A model generated the notes under the pieces. It was given only the letters and a program-made list of their open reading frames with translations. It ran no database searches and was not told where the DNA came from. 64,000 nucleotides of DNA from Limnohabitans curvus (GTDB lineage: Bacteria > Pseudomonadota > Gammaproteobacteria > Burkholderiales > Burkholderiaceae_C), in assembly GCF_003063475.1 (NCBI RefSeq), contig NZ_NESP01000001.1, positions 1,798,001 to 1,862,000 on the forward strand, read 5' to 3'. A program made the position numbers and the translations under genes. The stretch's first letter is position 1; every line of letters begins with the position of its first letter. Shown one piece after another: positions 1 through 8,115 of the stretch.

Positions 1-2
1 TG

Positions 3-1220
3 GCCGCGACTTCTGCATTCGCACAATCTTCTGTGACCGTTTACGGTGTCATGGACGCTGCTTACAAAAACTACACCCTCAAAAATAATGCTGGTGAAGT
101 TTTGATCAAATCAAACGGCGTTTCTGACGGTTCAAACGCTGGCTCACGCGTGGGCTTCCGCGGTGTTGAAGACCTCGGCAATGGTCGCAACGCTAACTTC
201 GTGTTCGAAGCTGGTATCGTTGTTGCTGGTCCTGATGGCTTCGCTAACCGCTCTGGCGCTGAAGGCGCTCAAGTCGCTGGCGTGAGCAACTCTGGCAACA
301 TGCCATTGGGTGCTTACGGCTCTAACAGCAACACACGTCAAGCTTATGTGTCTGCTTCAGACAAAGGTTTGGGCGAGTTGCGTATTGGTTACCAATACAC
401 AGAGTTGTACAACACTTCGACCAACACAGGCTTCTTCATCGGTCAAGAGCAACCTGGCGGTTTCTTGCACAAAATCTCTAACGGCGAATTCGGCGGCACA
501 CGTGCCAACGGTTTGGTGTATGTGTCTCCAAAAATTGCAGGCACTACAACTGTGACTGCTCAATACGGCGCTGGTACAGCTCGTAATGACTTTGAGAGCG
601 ATTTGGCTGCTGGTCAAAACGGCTACAAAGTCAACAACGCCAAGCGTCAAAGCTTGGGTGCTTTGTTCGAGCAAGGCCCATTGCGCGTTGGCGCAGCTTA
701 CACAACGTACAAACAAGAGCAAACGCTTGGTACAGGCACTAGCTCAAGCGTGTTTGGCGTGTCTACAGCTAACGCAGATTTGAAAGCAACTTCTTTCACA
801 TCTAACCTGACTCAATTGAACGCTTCTTATGACTTCGGCATGATCAAGCCAGTTGTTCAGTATGTCAAAGGCGAAAAAGACCTGACATCAGTTACTGGCG
901 CAGCTGGTACTGAGACTAACGGTACGATCGGCAAGACAGTTGGCAAGTACGACTACAAAGCCACAACATACGGTTTCACTGCTCCTTACGGCGCAGCTAC
1001 CTTCTTCGTGTTGGGCGGCTCTGGCAAGATCACCAGCGCTACTGCTGACATCAACAAGTACAAGCAAACTCAATATGGCGTGCGTTACGCTTTGAGCAAG
1101 CGTACAACTGCATACGTTGCTGCTGGTACATCTAAAGACGAAGCAGCTGCTTCAGCTGCTGCTAGCACAGCCGGCGGCAAATCTACATACTCAGCAATTG
1201 GTATGACCCACTCTTTCTAA
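3..1220 (+). CDS. Gram-negative porin (Burkholderiales trimeric type), 5' end outside window
   Basis: General diffusion porin of the outer membrane. The frame is open from base 3 and begins inside a signal peptide (AATSAFA, cleaved before QSSVTVYG), so the real start lies just upstream of the window. The mature protein starts with the SVTVYGVMDAAY-type first strand usual for these porins, has alternating aromatic/polar strands throughout, and ends in a C-terminal Phe (MTHSF), the signal for barrel assembly. About 398 mature residues is a normal length. It is followed by a hairpin terminator and an OmpW gene; the same porin-then-OmpW pairing recurs on the minus strand at 38255-36216. The ion or substrate preference cannot be read from the sequence. 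Confidence 0.93.
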   Translation, partial: AATSAFAQSSVTVYGVMDAAYKNYTLKNNAGEVLIKSNGVSDGSNAGSRVGFRGVEDLGNGRNANFVFEAGIVVAGPDGFANRSGAEGAQVAGVSNSGNMPLGAYGSNSNTRQAYVSASDKGLGELRIGYQYTELYNTSTNTGFFIGQEQPGGFLHKISNGEFGGTRANGLVYVSPKIAGTTTVTAQYGAGTARNDFESDLAAGQNGYKVNNAKRQSLGALFEQGPLRVGAAYTTYKQEQTLGTGTSSSVFGVSTANADLKATSFTSNLTQLNASYDFGMIKPVVQYVKGEKDLTSVTGAAGTETNGTIGKTVGKYDYKATTYGFTAPYGAATFFVLGGSGKITSATADINKYKQTQYGVRYALSKRTTAYVAAGTSKDEAAASAAASTAGGKSTYSAIGMTHSF

Positions 1221-1262
1221 TCCCGTTGCTGGCATAAGTCAGCTTAGGATTTAAAAGACCTA

Positions 1263-1299
1263 AAGCCTCACCCCTTGCAAAAGTGGTGGGGCTTTTTAT
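1263..1299 (+). terminator. Rho-independent terminator after the porin
   Basis: The left arm AGCCTCACC pairs with GGTGGGGCT (one G-U pair) and is followed by a T run. A near-identical hairpin follows the minus-strand porin at 37026-36990. Confidence 0.85.
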
Positions 1300-1329
1300 T
1301 TCTGAAGTAAAAACATATTGGAGACTGAA

Positions 1330-2076
1330 ATGACTTCTATTTCAAAAATAGCTTTGGCTTGTGCCGCACTCGTTGCGGCATCAGGTGCATTCGCGCAGAA
1401 AGCTGGCGACAACATTGTCAGCATTGGTTTGGCATCGATTAATCCTGACACCAATGTAGGGCCTTTGGTTTCAACAGGTGCGGCAGGTACTCCAAACGCT
1501 GTTGCCGGTGCTTTCAATGCATCAAACGCTGGCTTACGTGGCTCTATTGGCAGCCAAACTACCGTGTCTTTCGGTTGGTTGCACATGTATAGCGACAACA
1601 TCGGCGTAGAGCTTTCGCTGGGTATTCCACCAAAACTCACCTTGGACTTACAACGCGCAAACGGTACGACTGAGCAAGGTGCCGCCACAGTCAAGTCATT
1701 GACGCCAGCTGTTATTGCCAAATACTTCTTTAACACGCCGCAAGACAAGATTCGTCCTTATTTGGGCTTGGGTGTGTCGCATGTGTCTTTCAAAGATGTA
1801 TCTCCAAGTGCTGCTGCATCAATACAAGCACTCGCTGGTAACGGGGCATCTTTAGAATCTACTTGGGCGCCAGTCTACAACGCTGGTGTTGTTTACAACA
1901 TTGACGAAAAATGGAGTGTGATTGGTTCGGTTGCTTATTTACCAATTAGAACTACCGCAACTTTCCTAGGTAAAACAGGCCCCATACCCCTAGCGCCTGC
2001 AAACGGCGTTACGACCAAAAGCGACGTCGGGCTGGACACAATGGATTACGTCATTCGTGTAGGCTATCGCTTCTGA
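1330..2076 (+). CDS. OmpW-family outer membrane protein
   Basis: Eight-stranded beta-barrel of the OmpW family, thought in other bacteria to pass small hydrophobic compounds. 248 residues. The signal peptide MTSISKIALACAALVAASG ends at AFA before QKAGDN; a later IRPYLGLGVS segment and the C-terminal strand YVIRVGYRF with terminal Phe are typical. An upstream in-frame TTG is rejected because GGAG at 1320-1323 sits correctly for the ATG at 1330. The N-terminal third is nearly the same as the OmpW at 36959-36216, so the two are recent paralogues. It has its own terminator and probably also receives transcription from the porin upstream. Confidence 0.9.
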   Translation: MTSISKIALACAALVAASGAFAQKAGDNIVSIGLASINPDTNVGPLVSTGAAGTPNAVAGAFNASNAGLRGSIGSQTTVSFGWLHMYSDNIGVELSLGIPPKLTLDLQRANGTTEQGAATVKSLTPAVIAKYFFNTPQDKIRPYLGLGVSHVSFKDVSPSAAASIQALAGNGASLESTWAPVYNAGVVYNIDEKWSVIGSVAYLPIRTTATFLGKTGPIPLAPANGVTTKSDVGLDTMDYVIRVGYRF

Positions 2077-2114
2077 TTTTTTTGCTGGCTACCCAGTTGG
2101 AGCTTTTAAAGTTT

Positions 2115-2147
2115 AAACCCCACTTCTCGCAAGAGTCGTGGGGTTTT
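2115..2147 (+). terminator. Rho-independent terminator after ompW
   Basis: AAACCCCAC pairs with GTGGGGTTT around a short loop, followed by a T run. Confidence 0.8.
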
Positions 2148-2162
2148 GTACGTATGGAACTC

Positions 2163-2176
2163 TTGATGTAAATCAA
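2163..2176 (+). promoter_or_regulatory. FNR/ANR box, distal
   Basis: TTGATGTAAATCAA matches the FNR consensus TTGAT-N4-ATCAA at all ten defined positions. It lies about 104 bp upstream of the OmpW gene at 2280. It is the first of two such sites. Confidence 0.75.
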
Positions 2177-2194
2177 TAATTTGAGTGAATCTGG

Positions 2195-2208
2195 TTGATG
2201 CGTATCAA
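2195..2208 (+). promoter_or_regulatory. FNR/ANR box, proximal
   Basis: TTGATGCGTATCAA is again a perfect ten-of-ten FNR match. Its centre is 32 bp from the centre of the upstream site, about three helical turns, so two dimers could bind on the same face. Both face the ompW-type gene at 2280; E. coli ompW is a known FNR target. Confidence 0.78.
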
Positions 2209-2279
2209 TAGATGCTTCCCCAATTTGCGATGAAATCAACAGCACGGGAATAGACCCGAGTTACGCTAAGGAAAGCATC

Positions 2280-2879
2280 ATGAAAAAAATTCTCATCGCC
2301 GCTGCTGTTGGTATATTGGTTGCTGGTCAAGTGGCCGCACAAGAAAGCCCATGGTTGGTTCGTGCCCGTGCTGTTAAGTTGAGCATGGCAAACCATGATG
2401 CAACAGCTCTGGATTTGAGTGTTGACGACAAAACCATTCCTGAATTGGATGTGAGCTACTTCTTCAACAAGAACGTTGCGGCTGAATTGATTTTGACGAT
2501 TCCCCAACAGCAGCAAGTGTCTGCAGGTGCTTTGGGTGGCGCCAACGTGGGCACATTCAAGCACTTGCCACCTACATTGTTGGTGCAGTACCACTTCACT
2601 AATTTCAATGGTTTCAAGCCATACGTGGGTGCTGGTGTGAACTACACAAAGATTTCCAAAACCAACCTGGCATCAGGCGACTACACATTGGATGACCACA
2701 GCTACGGTTATGCCCTGCAAGTTGGCGTGGACGTGCCTTTGACAAAACAAGTTTCATTTAACTTCGATCTGAAAAAAGTGAATATTCAATCCACCGTTTA
2801 CAACAGCAGTGGCGTGAGTCAAGGTACGTTGAAACTCGACCCAGTGCTGGTCGGCGTCGGTATCGGCTACCGCTTCTAA
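2280..2879 (+). CDS. OmpW-family outer membrane protein, probably oxygen-responsive
   Basis: Second OmpW barrel, 199 residues, closer in size to E. coli OmpW than its neighbour at 1330. The signal peptide begins MKKILIAAAVGILVAG and is cleaved near VAA/QE. Mature landmarks are SPWLVRARAV at the start, LPPTLLVQYHF in the middle (the usual OmpW PPTL motif) and the C-terminal GVGIGYRF. An AAGGAAAG ribosome site precedes the ATG. Two FNR boxes upstream (2163, 2195) suggest induction when oxygen falls. Sequence similarity to the OmpW at 1330 is low outside family motifs, so this is not a recent duplicate. Confidence 0.9.
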   Translation: MKKILIAAAVGILVAGQVAAQESPWLVRARAVKLSMANHDATALDLSVDDKTIPELDVSYFFNKNVAAELILTIPQQQQVSAGALGGANVGTFKHLPPTLLVQYHFTNFNGFKPYVGAGVNYTKISKTNLASGDYTLDDHSYGYALQVGVDVPLTKQVSFNFDLKKVNIQSTVYNSSGVSQGTLKLDPVLVGVGIGYRF

Positions 2880-2897
2880 GCAACCCTTTGTTGGCGC

Positions 2898-2931
2898 AAC
2901 CCCATCACGCGCAAGCGTGATGGGGTTTTTT
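2898..2931 (+). terminator. Rho-independent terminator after the second ompW
   Basis: AACCCCATCACGC pairs perfectly with GCGTGATGGGGTT over a GCAA tetraloop, followed by six T. The next gene's apparent ATG lies only 2 bp beyond the T run. Confidence 0.9.
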
Positions 2932-2932
2932 A

Positions 2933-3643
2933 ATGCCCAAGCGAATTGCGTCGATAATTTTTGATGTGAACTCTCCTGATTTTTTCTCTCCCCTCGCCCA
3001 AGCGCGTCGCTCGGTGCGCGGCTATCTTTCCACCCCCGTTCCCGATGCGCTGTTGCATGACGTGATGAGGCTGGCTCGTTTGGCACCCAGTGGTGCCAAT
3101 TTGCAACCAGGGGCGTTCATTGCCGTGCAGGGCAGTGTCAGGGCGCAACTGTGTGCTGAGTTGGTGGCGTCTTGGCGAGCAGGCGAACAAGAGAAAGAGG
3201 ATTACGACTACTTTCCCAACCCCATGCCCATGACGTTGCGCCGCCGACAAGTGGCGGCTGCACAGGCTTTGTATGGTGCATTGGGTGTGGCGCGTGATGA
3301 CCGCGCGGGGCGTGATGCCCAGTTTGAGCAAAATTTCCGTTTCTTCGATGCGCCTGTGGCCCTAATCGTCACCATGCCGCACGGTTTTGGCAGTGGTGGC
3401 TATATGGATCTGGGCATGACGCTGTATGGCTTGATGTTGGCTGCTCATGCCAAGGGCTTGTCAACGTGTGCCATTGGTGCCTTGGCGTCGTACCCGGGCT
3501 TGATTCGCAAGCATTTGGCGCTGGATGCTTCGTCGCACATTGTGTGCGGCATGGCTTTGGGCTACGCCGATCCAGAGGCGCCTGTGAACCAAACGCAAAC
3601 CACGCGTTGCGAATTGGATGAGTATTTCAAGGTGATGGGCTGA
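2933..3643 (+). CDS. Nitroreductase-family flavoprotein
   Basis: FMN-dependent NAD(P)H oxidoreductase of the nitroreductase superfamily, 236 residues. RRSVRGYLSTPVP near residue 27 followed by RLARLAPSGANLQPG is the family's FMN phosphate-binding start; a Gly-rich GSGGYMDLGMTLYG and CAIGALASYPGLIRK complete the fold. The physiological substrate is unknown. The first ATG directly abuts the upstream terminator and the GGGG of that hairpin is the only nearby ribosome-site candidate; a GTG at 2966 is an alternative start just before the conserved domain. The gene is convergent with the thiolase, with only 14 bp between stops. Confidence 0.85.
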   Translation: MPKRIASIIFDVNSPDFFSPLAQARRSVRGYLSTPVPDALLHDVMRLARLAPSGANLQPGAFIAVQGSVRAQLCAELVASWRAGEQEKEDYDYFPNPMPMTLRRRQVAAAQALYGALGVARDDRAGRDAQFEQNFRFFDAPVALIVTMPHGFGSGGYMDLGMTLYGLMLAAHAKGLSTCAIGALASYPGLIRKHLALDASSHIVCGMALGYADPEAPVNQTQTTRCELDEYFKVMG

Positions 3644-3657
3644 TCGGCCTCATCCGT

Positions 3658-4827
3658 TTACAGCCAGCGCACCACCGCTGCAGACCCCAGCCCCCCAGCC
3701 CCAGCCACGGCAGCAAGACCGTGTGCCCCCGAGGTGTTGTGACGCTCAAGGTTGGCCAGCAAACGCACCAGCGCAATCGCCGCGGAAGCCCCAATGGGGT
3801 GGCCTCTGGCCAGCCCACCGCCCAAGGGGTTCAAGCATTCGGGCGTCACGCCCAAACGCTCCGTAAAGCTCAATCCTTGCACGGCAAAAGCGTCGTGCAG
3901 TTCGATGAAACCCATCGCGTTGGCATGCGTAAAGTTGGCGCGCTTCAGGGCTTCACGCGCCGCAAGCTCGGCCGCCAGCAGCGGAAATTCGGGCGCAGCG
4001 CCAATGGATGCATTCGACACCCAAGTGGCTTTCGCGTGGTGATTCAAACGCGCGGCAGCTTTGGGGCTGAGCAGGAGCACAAAAGCGGCGCCATCCGCTT
4101 GTGCCGAAATGGTCAAGGCGCTGAGGGCGCATGCATCGGGGGGGTCACCGGCCGCGGCATCTGAGCGTGCCACGACCGGCATGCGTGCGGCGCGGTGGCT
4201 GTCGATGTGTCTGGGGTAGCTGTCATGCACCACACCTGCGACAGCCACAATTTCTTGTGCGATGTGAGGTTCACCCATCACCGCGCGTGAATGGCTCTGC
4301 TGGGCGTAGGCTTCTTGCTGTGCCCGTGTGTAGCCGCTGTGTGCGGCATAGCGGGCGGCAGACAGCAGCATGTCTGGGTCTTTGTCTGGATGAGGGGCGA
4401 AGGCTGGGCGTTCATAAGCCACGGCTGCTTCGTCTGTGTGCAAGGGGCGGTGCATGCGGATGGGCGCGCGGCTCCACGCTTCAACGCCACCTGCCACCAC
4501 CACCTCGGCCTGCCCCGAGGCGATCAGGGCCACGCCCATGGCAATGGCATCTAAACCGGCACAACACTGGGTGTCCACCGTGAGTGCGGCGCACGCCTCT
4601 GGCAAGCCCGCATGAAGCGCCAACATGCGCGCTGGATTGCCGCCTGCGCCTAAGGCATTGCCCAGCACCACCGCATTGACCTGCGATGCCTCAACACCTG
4701 CACGTTGCAGCAAGGCTTGCACCACGGGGGCGGCAATGTCGTGCGCGTGCAGGGCTTTGAACGCGCCGTCACGCGCCACAACGGCACTGCGTGCCCATGC
4801 AGCAATCAAGGGAGCGTGGGTAGACAT
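3658..4827 (-). CDS. Thiolase-family protein of the biotin-linked (YhfS-like) type
   Basis: Thiolase fold, 389 residues. The nucleophile region DTQCCAGLDA is present near residue 87, as is the histidine motif GGGLARGHPIGAS near residue 335. The second active-site cysteine, normally in a C-x-GGG-x-G motif near the C-terminus, is replaced: the sequence reads GLAAVAGAGGLG. Ordinary acetyl-CoA thiolysis or condensation is therefore doubtful. It overlaps the ligase gene by 22 bp and is the last gene of a run that begins with biotin transporter genes. In Bacillus a thiolase (YhfS) and ligase (YhfT) lie with a BioY gene (yhfU) under biotin control; the same trio here suggests a role tied to biotin or pimelate-like precursors, which is inference. 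Confidence 0.8.
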   Translation of the reverse strand: MSTHAPLIAAWARSAVVARDGAFKALHAHDIAAPVVQALLQRAGVEASQVNAVVLGNALGAGGNPARMLALHAGLPEACAALTVDTQCCAGLDAIAMGVALIASGQAEVVVAGGVEAWSRAPIRMHRPLHTDEAAVAYERPAFAPHPDKDPDMLLSAARYAAHSGYTRAQQEAYAQQSHSRAVMGEPHIAQEIVAVAGVVHDSYPRHIDSHRAARMPVVARSDAAAGDPPDACALSALTISAQADGAAFVLLLSPKAAARLNHHAKATWVSNASIGAAPEFPLLAAELAAREALKRANFTHANAMGFIELHDAFAVQGLSFTERLGVTPECLNPLGGGLARGHPIGASAAIALVRLLANLERHNTSGAHGLAAVAGAGGLGSAAVVRWL

Positions 4828-6215
4828 GGCAATGCCTTTGCAAGTGCGAGGTGGTCAGTTTTACCGCTGGCCGTGAAGGGCCAGTCTGCACACATGAGAA
4901 ATCGTTTGGGCACTTTGTAGCTTTCTAACTGCGCACGACATGCGGCGGACAGTTGCTGTGTGGTGACTTGGGTGTCTGTGGGATGAGGTTGTATCACCGC
5001 CACCACTTGCTGCCCACGGATGGGGTCGGGCACGCCATGTACAGAAGCTTGGGCAATGCCGGGGCACGTCATGAGCACAGCTTCAAGCTCTTCAGGAAAC
5101 AGGTTCTTGCCTTGGGTGACGACCATGCGGTTTTCACGCCCCACGAGGCACAAGAACCCATGCGGGTCAACGTACCCCATGTCACGCACAGACAGCCAAT
5201 CGCCGTCACGCACGGCAGCGGTGTGGTCGGTTTGCGGCCCCACGTAGTCCATGAACAGCATCGGGCTGCGCACGAAAATTTGCCCTGTGCCAAGCGGTGG
5301 CGTGGGGTGTCGAATGTCAATCTCGACGTTGGCAAAGGGTTTGCCTACCGCATTGGGTGGCGCAGAGGCATTGGCATCCATCCAGGCCATGAAGCTGGTT
5401 TCAGAGGCACCATAAAACTCAACAATGCGCGCTTTAGGAAAAAGTGCTTGAAGCTGCTCGGTGCGGTCGCGCATCCAGCGCGCACCGCTGATCAAGATCA
5501 AGCGCACGTCTTCCATGGGGGCGATGGCGCGGCGTGCCGCTAATTCGAGCATGAGCAGCAGCTGGCTCGGCACCGCCACCAAGCAGGGGGTGCGGCCTTG
5601 TTTCAAGGTGTCCATCATGCGGGCGGCAGAGAAGCGTTCCTGCACCACCACACCAGCCCCACTCCACAAGCCCAGCATCATGCCGAACAAAAACAGCGAG
5701 TGAGAAAACCGCCCAGGTGCCAGTACACAACTGGCCGCATCTGCGCCAAAGGTGTCGATGCAGACCTGCAAGCTCTCGGTCCACGATTGGTGGTGGCGCC
5801 GAAACCCTTTGGGTATGCCCGTGCTGCCAGAGGTAAACCCAATGTAGAACGGGCTTGTCGGCGTGGGCGCTGGTGGCGTGGCGGGTTCAGTTGAGAAAGT
5901 CTGTTGTACGTTTTGGCGCACCGCACTTGGCCAATCGGGGTCGCTGACCGCCGCACAACGACCGCTGGTGATGATGGCCAAGAAAGACACCATTTGCGCC
6001 ATGGTGGTGAGCTGATCGTCAACAAACACGGTGGCTGGCGCATGGCTGCGCTGCAGTTCATGAGCTTGCTGTTGAACCTGTGCGTAGAGCTGCGCAAAGG
6101 TGAGCGTGGTCTGCCCATCATCCATGGCCACCACATGTGCGCGGGTTTGAGCCCAACGCGCCAGTGGCGCATGCACCAACAGGTCAGCCACCAAAGCGCC
6201 AATCAGGCAAGCCAC
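4806..6215 (-). CDS. AMP-forming acyl-CoA synthetase, biotin-linked (YhfT-like)
   Basis: Adenylate-forming ligase (ANL family), about 469 residues and rather short. The ATP-binding loop FTSGSTGIPKG is near residue 127; further motifs are FYGASETS, SVRDMGYVD, GRENRMVVTQGKNLFPEE and the C-terminal lysine motif ASGKTD near residue 452. It activates a carboxylic acid to an acyl-AMP and then to an acyl-CoA; the acid is unknown. The first ATG overlaps bioY by 32 bp; TTG or GTG codons just after the bioY stop are possible alternative starts. Its position between bioY and the thiolase argues for a linked substrate, possibly a pimelate-type or fatty acid. Confidence 0.82.
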   Translation of the reverse strand: MACLIGALVADLLVHAPLARWAQTRAHVVAMDDGQTTLTFAQLYAQVQQQAHELQRSHAPATVFVDDQLTTMAQMVSFLAIITSGRCAAVSDPDWPSAVRQNVQQTFSTEPATPPAPTPTSPFYIGFTSGSTGIPKGFRRHHQSWTESLQVCIDTFGADAASCVLAPGRFSHSLFLFGMMLGLWSGAGVVVQERFSAARMMDTLKQGRTPCLVAVPSQLLLMLELAARRAIAPMEDVRLILISGARWMRDRTEQLQALFPKARIVEFYGASETSFMAWMDANASAPPNAVGKPFANVEIDIRHPTPPLGTGQIFVRSPMLFMDYVGPQTDHTAAVRDGDWLSVRDMGYVDPHGFLCLVGRENRMVVTQGKNLFPEELEAVLMTCPGIAQASVHGVPDPIRGQQVVAVIQPHPTDTQVTTQQLSAACRAQLESYKVPKRFLMCADWPFTASGKTDHLALAKALPCLPTLP

Positions 6216-6744
6216 GCGCCACGGTGTGGACCACGGTGGCGCACAACGCGCATTTGATCAAGTCACCGGGCACAAACACCAAGGTGCCCATGATGGCTTG
6301 CTCCCACGACAGGTTGGCAATGTTGACCAAGCCCACAACACCAAACACATGCACCACCAACAAACCGCCCACGGCAGAGGCGATGAAGGCGCTGATGGCA
6401 GAGCTGCGCGGCGAATGCTTAGGCAGCACCGCCATGACCCAACCCGCCACAAAAGCGCCTACAGGCCAGCCCACGAGGTAACCGCTGGCAGGTGAGAAGA
6501 ACACGCCCAAACCACCCCGGCCACCCGACAACAAAGGCAAGCCCAACGCAACCGCAGCCAAGAACAACAACAAAGCTTGTAAAGCACGCTTGGGGCCCAG
6601 CATGCAACCCGCCAGCATCACACCTAAGGTTTGCAGTGTGATGGGCACGCCCAAAGGCAAGTCAATTTTGGGAATCAAGCCGAAGACAGCAATGAGCGCC
6701 GCAAACAAGGAGACCAAGGCGATAGAGAGTGAAGATGTGTGCAT
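6184..6744 (-). CDS. bioY: BioY, substrate-binding membrane component of biotin transporter
   Basis: Integral membrane S component of the biotin ECF transporter, 186 residues, normal for BioY. Seen: about six hydrophobic segments; the family motif PITLQTLGVMLAG after the first helix; SGGRGGLGVFFSPASGYLVG, the conserved BioY loop; and a C-terminal FVPGDLIKCALC. The ATG at 6744 is preferred over a longer upstream frame because the next 49 codons read through bioN and are not BioY-like. It lies 22 bp after bioN and is followed by an overlapping ligase gene, so all are probably translated from one message. Confidence 0.92.
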   Translation of the reverse strand: MHTSSLSIALVSLFAALIAVFGLIPKIDLPLGVPITLQTLGVMLAGCMLGPKRALQALLLFLAAVALGLPLLSGGRGGLGVFFSPASGYLVGWPVGAFVAGWVMAVLPKHSPRSSAISAFIASAVGGLLVVHVFGVVGLVNIANLSWEQAIMGTLVFVPGDLIKCALCATVVHTVARGLPDWRFGG

Positions 6745-6766
6745 AAGAAAAATCGTGGCCGTCGCT

Positions 6767-7360
6767 TCAGCGACGAAGGCGAACGTGCAAGGTGTCTGCC
6801 ACACGGCGGGCAGCCACCAGCATTTGAATGGTGAGAGGAGCCAATATTTTAAAACCGCCAGCCTTGCCCGTGCGCAGGCGGTGTGCATCATCCAAGCGGC
6901 GCCAGAGAATGAAAAAATGTTCGGTAAATCGCAGCATCAAAGCCAGTTGCAAAGCCAGTTGCTCTGACGCGATGCCGACAATTTTCAGTGGCGACAACAC
7001 ACGCTCAAACACATGCAGCAAATCGCTGTAACGCGTGGTCAGTGTGAGGGCAATGCCCATCAGGGTGGTGCTGACCAAGCGCAGCACCGTCACGGCAGCC
7101 AAGGTGGGGTGCTGCATGGTCAGGTGAAACACCGCAATCAACACGCTGGCAACCACGAGCCCCATCAGCAAAGGCTTGGCGCTGGCGGTGATGCGCCCCA
7201 ACGAGACGAAGATGGCCACACACACCAGCGCACTTGCACCCAGTGTGAGTAACTGGTCTGTGAAAAACAAGCCGGTGCCCAGCACAGCCAAAAATACCAA
7301 CTTCACCGAAGCGGGTACACCGTGTAGCCATGTGCGTTGTTCGCTGTAAAGGCTTTTCAT
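6767..7360 (-). CDS. bioN: BioN, ECF transporter transmembrane (T) component
   Basis: Energy-coupling transmembrane protein of the CbiQ/BioN family, 197 residues. It joins the ATPase BioM to BioY. Hydrophobic segments alternate with short loops, and the C-terminal cytoplasmic part has the ARR coupling region (VAARRVADTLHVRLRR). The start at the ATG at 7360 lies 4 bp after the bioM stop; a longer frame beginning upstream only overlaps bioM. Gene order bioM-bioN-bioY is one of the known arrangements of the three-part biotin transporter in proteobacteria. Confidence 0.88.
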   Translation of the reverse strand: MKSLYSEQRTWLHGVPASVKLVFLAVLGTGLFFTDQLLTLGASALVCVAIFVSLGRITASAKPLLMGLVVASVLIAVFHLTMQHPTLAAVTVLRLVSTTLMGIALTLTTRYSDLLHVFERVLSPLKIVGIASEQLALQLALMLRFTEHFFILWRRLDDAHRLRTGKAGGFKILAPLTIQMLVAARRVADTLHVRLRR

Positions 7361-7364
7361 GAAC

Positions 7365-8066
7365 TTAGGCTGTTCGCAACGCGACATCGGCTTCGTAAGC
7401 GCCGCAGACGTCAGCGCCCAAGCCATCCAATCGCACGGTGCCGTGGTCTAGCCAAATGACGCGTTCAAAGTGCCGCACATGATCGAGCACATGCGTCGAC
7501 ACAATGATTTGCTCTTTGGCTTGTGCAATGTCACGACGCAGCAAGGCTTGGCCTGGCAAATCGAGGCTTGAGAAAGGCTCATCTAACAAGAGGGTGCTGT
7601 GCGAGGCAATCATCAATGCCAACCAACACACATGCTGGCGCTGGCCTTGGCTGAGGCTTCCGATCGCGCGTGGCGCCCAGTGCGCCAAGTGGCGTGCAGC
7701 GAGCCAATCACGCACACACGCTTGTGCGTCATGGCGTGACAGTTTGAGGTGATGCAGGCTCAACGCCAACTCTTCTTCCACGGTGGGAAAGATGATTTGC
7801 TCGTCTGGGTTTTGAAACATCATGCCCACCGTGTTGGGGCCGTGTGGCAACGTCACGCGCCCAGCTTGCGGCGTGTCTAAGCCACAAATGAGACGAAACA
7901 AACTACTTTTTCCAGCGCCGTTGTCGCCAATCAAACCAATGCGTGATTCTTTGAGGTGCAGTGACAGTGCTTTGAATACGGCGACACCGCCTCGAACCAA
8001 AGTGATTTCGTCAAGGTGGAGGTCTTGGGGTTTGCAAAAAATTGGAGCGCCAGAATTTGTCGGCAT
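7365..8066 (-). CDS. bioM: BioM, ATPase of the biotin ECF transporter
   Basis: ABC ATPase, 233 residues, powering biotin import with BioN and BioY. Walker A GDNGAGKSS, Q-loop MMFQNPDEQIIFPTVEEELA (an ECF-type ATPase hallmark), signature LSQGQRQ, Walker B TLLLDEPFSSLD and the H-loop STHVLDH are all present in order. The ATG at 8066 is chosen over a TTG two codons upstream. First gene of the biotin run; only 49 bp separate it from the MarR gene upstream, so it may have its own promoter there or be read through from the phthalate operon. I found no clear BirA or BioR operator. Confidence 0.9.
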   Translation of the reverse strand: MPTNSGAPIFCKPQDLHLDEITLVRGGVAVFKALSLHLKESRIGLIGDNGAGKSSLFRLICGLDTPQAGRVTLPHGPNTVGMMFQNPDEQIIFPTVEEELALSLHHLKLSRHDAQACVRDWLAARHLAHWAPRAIGSLSQGQRQHVCWLALMIASHSTLLLDEPFSSLDLPGQALLRRDIAQAKEQIIVSTHVLDHVRHFERVIWLDHGTVRLDGLGADVCGAYEADVALRTA

Positions 8067-8115
8067 ATTCAAAAACAGATGTACAGCTTGAATTATCGAC
8101 CAGCGCGCAAATCTT

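Noticed and set aside
8067..8115. BirA or BioR operator before bioM
   Set aside because: The 49-bp gap contains only a partial match (TTATCGAC) to half of a BioR site and no BirA-type inverted repeat.
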